From: Ga0077523 sp038324085
Lineage (GTDB): Bacteria > Pseudomonadota > Gammaproteobacteria > Burkholderiales > Ga0077523
NCBI GenBank assembly: GCA_038324085.1
Contig: JBBQHP010000018.1
Coordinates: forward strand, 12,960-76,959
Direction: 5' to 3'
DNA length: 64,000 bases
Part shown: positions 62,943-64,000 of the stretch, in pieces
How the letters are laid out: each line of letters starts with the position of its first letter
Position numbering within the stretch: position 1 is the stretch's first letter
Notes under the pieces: model-generated
Databases searched by the model: none
What the model saw: only the letters and a program-made list of their open reading frames with translations
What the model was told of the DNA's origin: nothing
Made by a program: the position numbers and the translations under genes

Positions 62943-63114
62943 AGCGGTAGCGGTCGACGGTGCACGAGGATCTCGCGCCGAACTGCCGTCCAGTCCGGAT
63001 GTTTCTGCTCGAGAAGGGCATCAGGTTACCGGAGCCAACGCACGACCCGCGACATCGCTGTGCACCCTCCAGCCCGCTGCCCGCTGGGCGACGCCGCGAG
63101 GTATTGGCTGCGTC

Positions 63115-64000
63115 TCAGTGGTAGCGCTTGACCATGTCCTCGAGCGGAACGGCCTTGATCTTCGCGGACTGGCCGGCGCAACCGAACGCCTCGAAGCGCG
63201 CCTTGACGATTCCGCGGGCGGCCTTCTTGGCCTCGATCAACGCCTTGCGCGGATCGAACTCGCTCGGCTGTTCGGCGAACACCTTGCGCATCGCGCCGGT
63301 CATCGCCAGCCGGATGTCGGTGTCGATGTTGATCTTGCGTACGCCGCTCCGGATGCCGCGCTGGATCTCTTCCACCGGAACGCCGTAGGTCTCCTTGATG
63401 TCGCCGCCGAACTTGCGGATGATCGCCAGCCATTCCTGCGGCACGCTCGACGAGCCGTGCATCACGAGATGCGTCTTCGGGACGGCCGCGTGGATCTGCT
63501 CGATCCGTTCGATCGCGAGGATGTCGCCGGTCGGCTTGCGGGTGAACTTGTAGGCTCCGTGGCTCGTACCGATCGCGATGGCGAGCGCATCGACGCCGGT
63601 GCGCGCCACAAAGTCGCGGGCCTGCTCCGGGTCGGTCAGCATCATGTCGTGGGTCAATTTGCCCACTGCGCCCACACCGTCTTCCTCGCCGGCCTCGCCG
63701 GTCTCCAAAGAACCCAGGCAGCCGAGTTCGCCCTCCACCGATACGCCCACGGCGTGCGCGAACTCGCATACCTTGCGTGTGACTTCGAGGTTGTATTCGT
63801 AGCTGGCGGGCGTCTTCGCGTCCTCCATCAGCGAGCCGTCCATCATCACGCTGGTGAAGCCCGAGCGGATCGACTTCTGGCACACCGCCGGTGACGCGCC
63901 GTGGTCCTGATGCAGCACGACCGGAATGTCCGGATGAGCTTCCACCGCCGCGATCACCAGGTGCCGAAGGTAGGGCTCGCCTGCGTACTTGCGGGCTCCG
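63115..64000 (-). CDS. fba: Class II fructose-bisphosphate aldolase, Calvin-cycle subtype (5' end outside window)
   Basis: Partial: about 295 codons, continuing past the right edge, where the frame reads GARKYAGEPYLRHL. The zinc and active-site segments are present: VVLHQDHG, the acidic loop with SVEGELGCLG, GTSHGAYKF, VMHGSSSVPQEW and KINIDTDIRLAMTGAMRK. It cleaves or forms fructose-1,6-bisphosphate in glycolysis, gluconeogenesis or the Calvin cycle. Family length is about 350 aa, so about 55 residues are missing from the start. The internal ATG at 63957 is not the start. Confidence 0.93.
   Translation of the reverse strand, partial: GARKYAGEPYLRHLVIAAVEAHPDIPVVLHQDHGASPAVCQKSIRSGFTSVMMDGSLMEDAKTPASYEYNLEVTRKVCEFAHAVGVSVEGELGCLGSLETGEAGEEDGVGAVGKLTHDMMLTDPEQARDFVARTGVDALAIAIGTSHGAYKFTRKPTGDILAIERIEQIHAAVPKTHLVMHGSSSVPQEWLAIIRKFGGDIKETYGVPVEEIQRGIRSGVRKINIDTDIRLAMTGAMRKVFAEQPSEFDPRKALIEAKKAARGIVKARFEAFGCAGQSAKIKAVPLEDMVKRYH

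Noticed and set aside
1..64000. tRNA, rRNA and riboswitches
   Set aside because: No cloverleaf, rRNA segment or recognised riboswitch core was seen by eye in the intergenic regions; a covariance search would be needed to be certain.

Overview
The window is high-GC DNA, densely coded on both strands, from what looks like a heterotrophic betaproteobacterium (order Burkholderiales or a near relative). This rests on gene content: gcl-hyi glyoxylate assimilation, a fused indolepyruvate ferredoxin oxidoreductase, a Calvin-type class II aldolase, DUF748/AsmA, GGDEF-EAL proteins and two PEP-CTERM proteins. No rRNA, tRNA or CRISPR array was seen.

Layout. 0-7 kb (minus strand): a Tat-exported IorAB-type molybdenum hydroxylase with a strong terminator, an EamA exporter, and hyi and gcl, with a divergent LysR gene. 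7.9-11.4 kb: a MoxR ATPase, a CoxE-type VWA protein and an amidase. 11.6-26.0 kb: an orphan 711-aa protein and a type I secretion locus (HlyD adaptor plus HlyB-type ABC exporter). The exporter gene is cut in two by an 8.7-kb integrative element (about 16587-25288). The element carries a P4-type tyrosine integrase, a leftward operon with a lambda O-like replication protein, a DnaB-like ATPase and a small-terminase-like protein, and a cargo end with a secreted nuclease, a lipoprotein and a PEP-CTERM protein. No capsid, tail or large-terminase gene was seen, so it resembles a phage satellite or defective prophage. Deleting it at a shared 7-bp core restores a 724-codon exporter in frame.

26.5-42.6 kb: a GDCCVxC zinc-ribbon protein, a PsiF protein, a periplasmic glutathione peroxidase, a DUF748/AsmA-like protein, a GGDEF-EAL protein, a small acidic protein with a terminator, a frameshifted octaheme HAO-like cytochrome, a VOC protein, and a 1376-aa MASE1-PAS-GGDEF-EAL protein translationally coupled to a PilB/GspE ATPase. 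42.8-50.2 kb: a MacAB-like exporter (adaptor, ATPase, two FtsX permeases) whose halves are separated by an opposite-strand cupin and Mo-bisMGD oxidoreductase. 50.4-56 kb: an eroded IS21 transposase, a second PEP-CTERM protein, a NUDIX hydrolase, a second MoxR gene with a DUF2201 metallopeptidase/VWA gene, and the C-terminal stub of an N,N-dimethylformamidase-like gene. 56-64 kb: acetolactate synthase-like and indolepyruvate oxidoreductase genes, a small membrane protein, a LysR regulator and a partial fba.

Main points of interest: the exporter gene split exactly by the element; five 22-23 bp iterons inside the element's replication gene, as in phage lambda; the ATPase/c-di-GMP coupling; and several broken genes (HAO-like, IS21, dimethylformamidase, one element gene).
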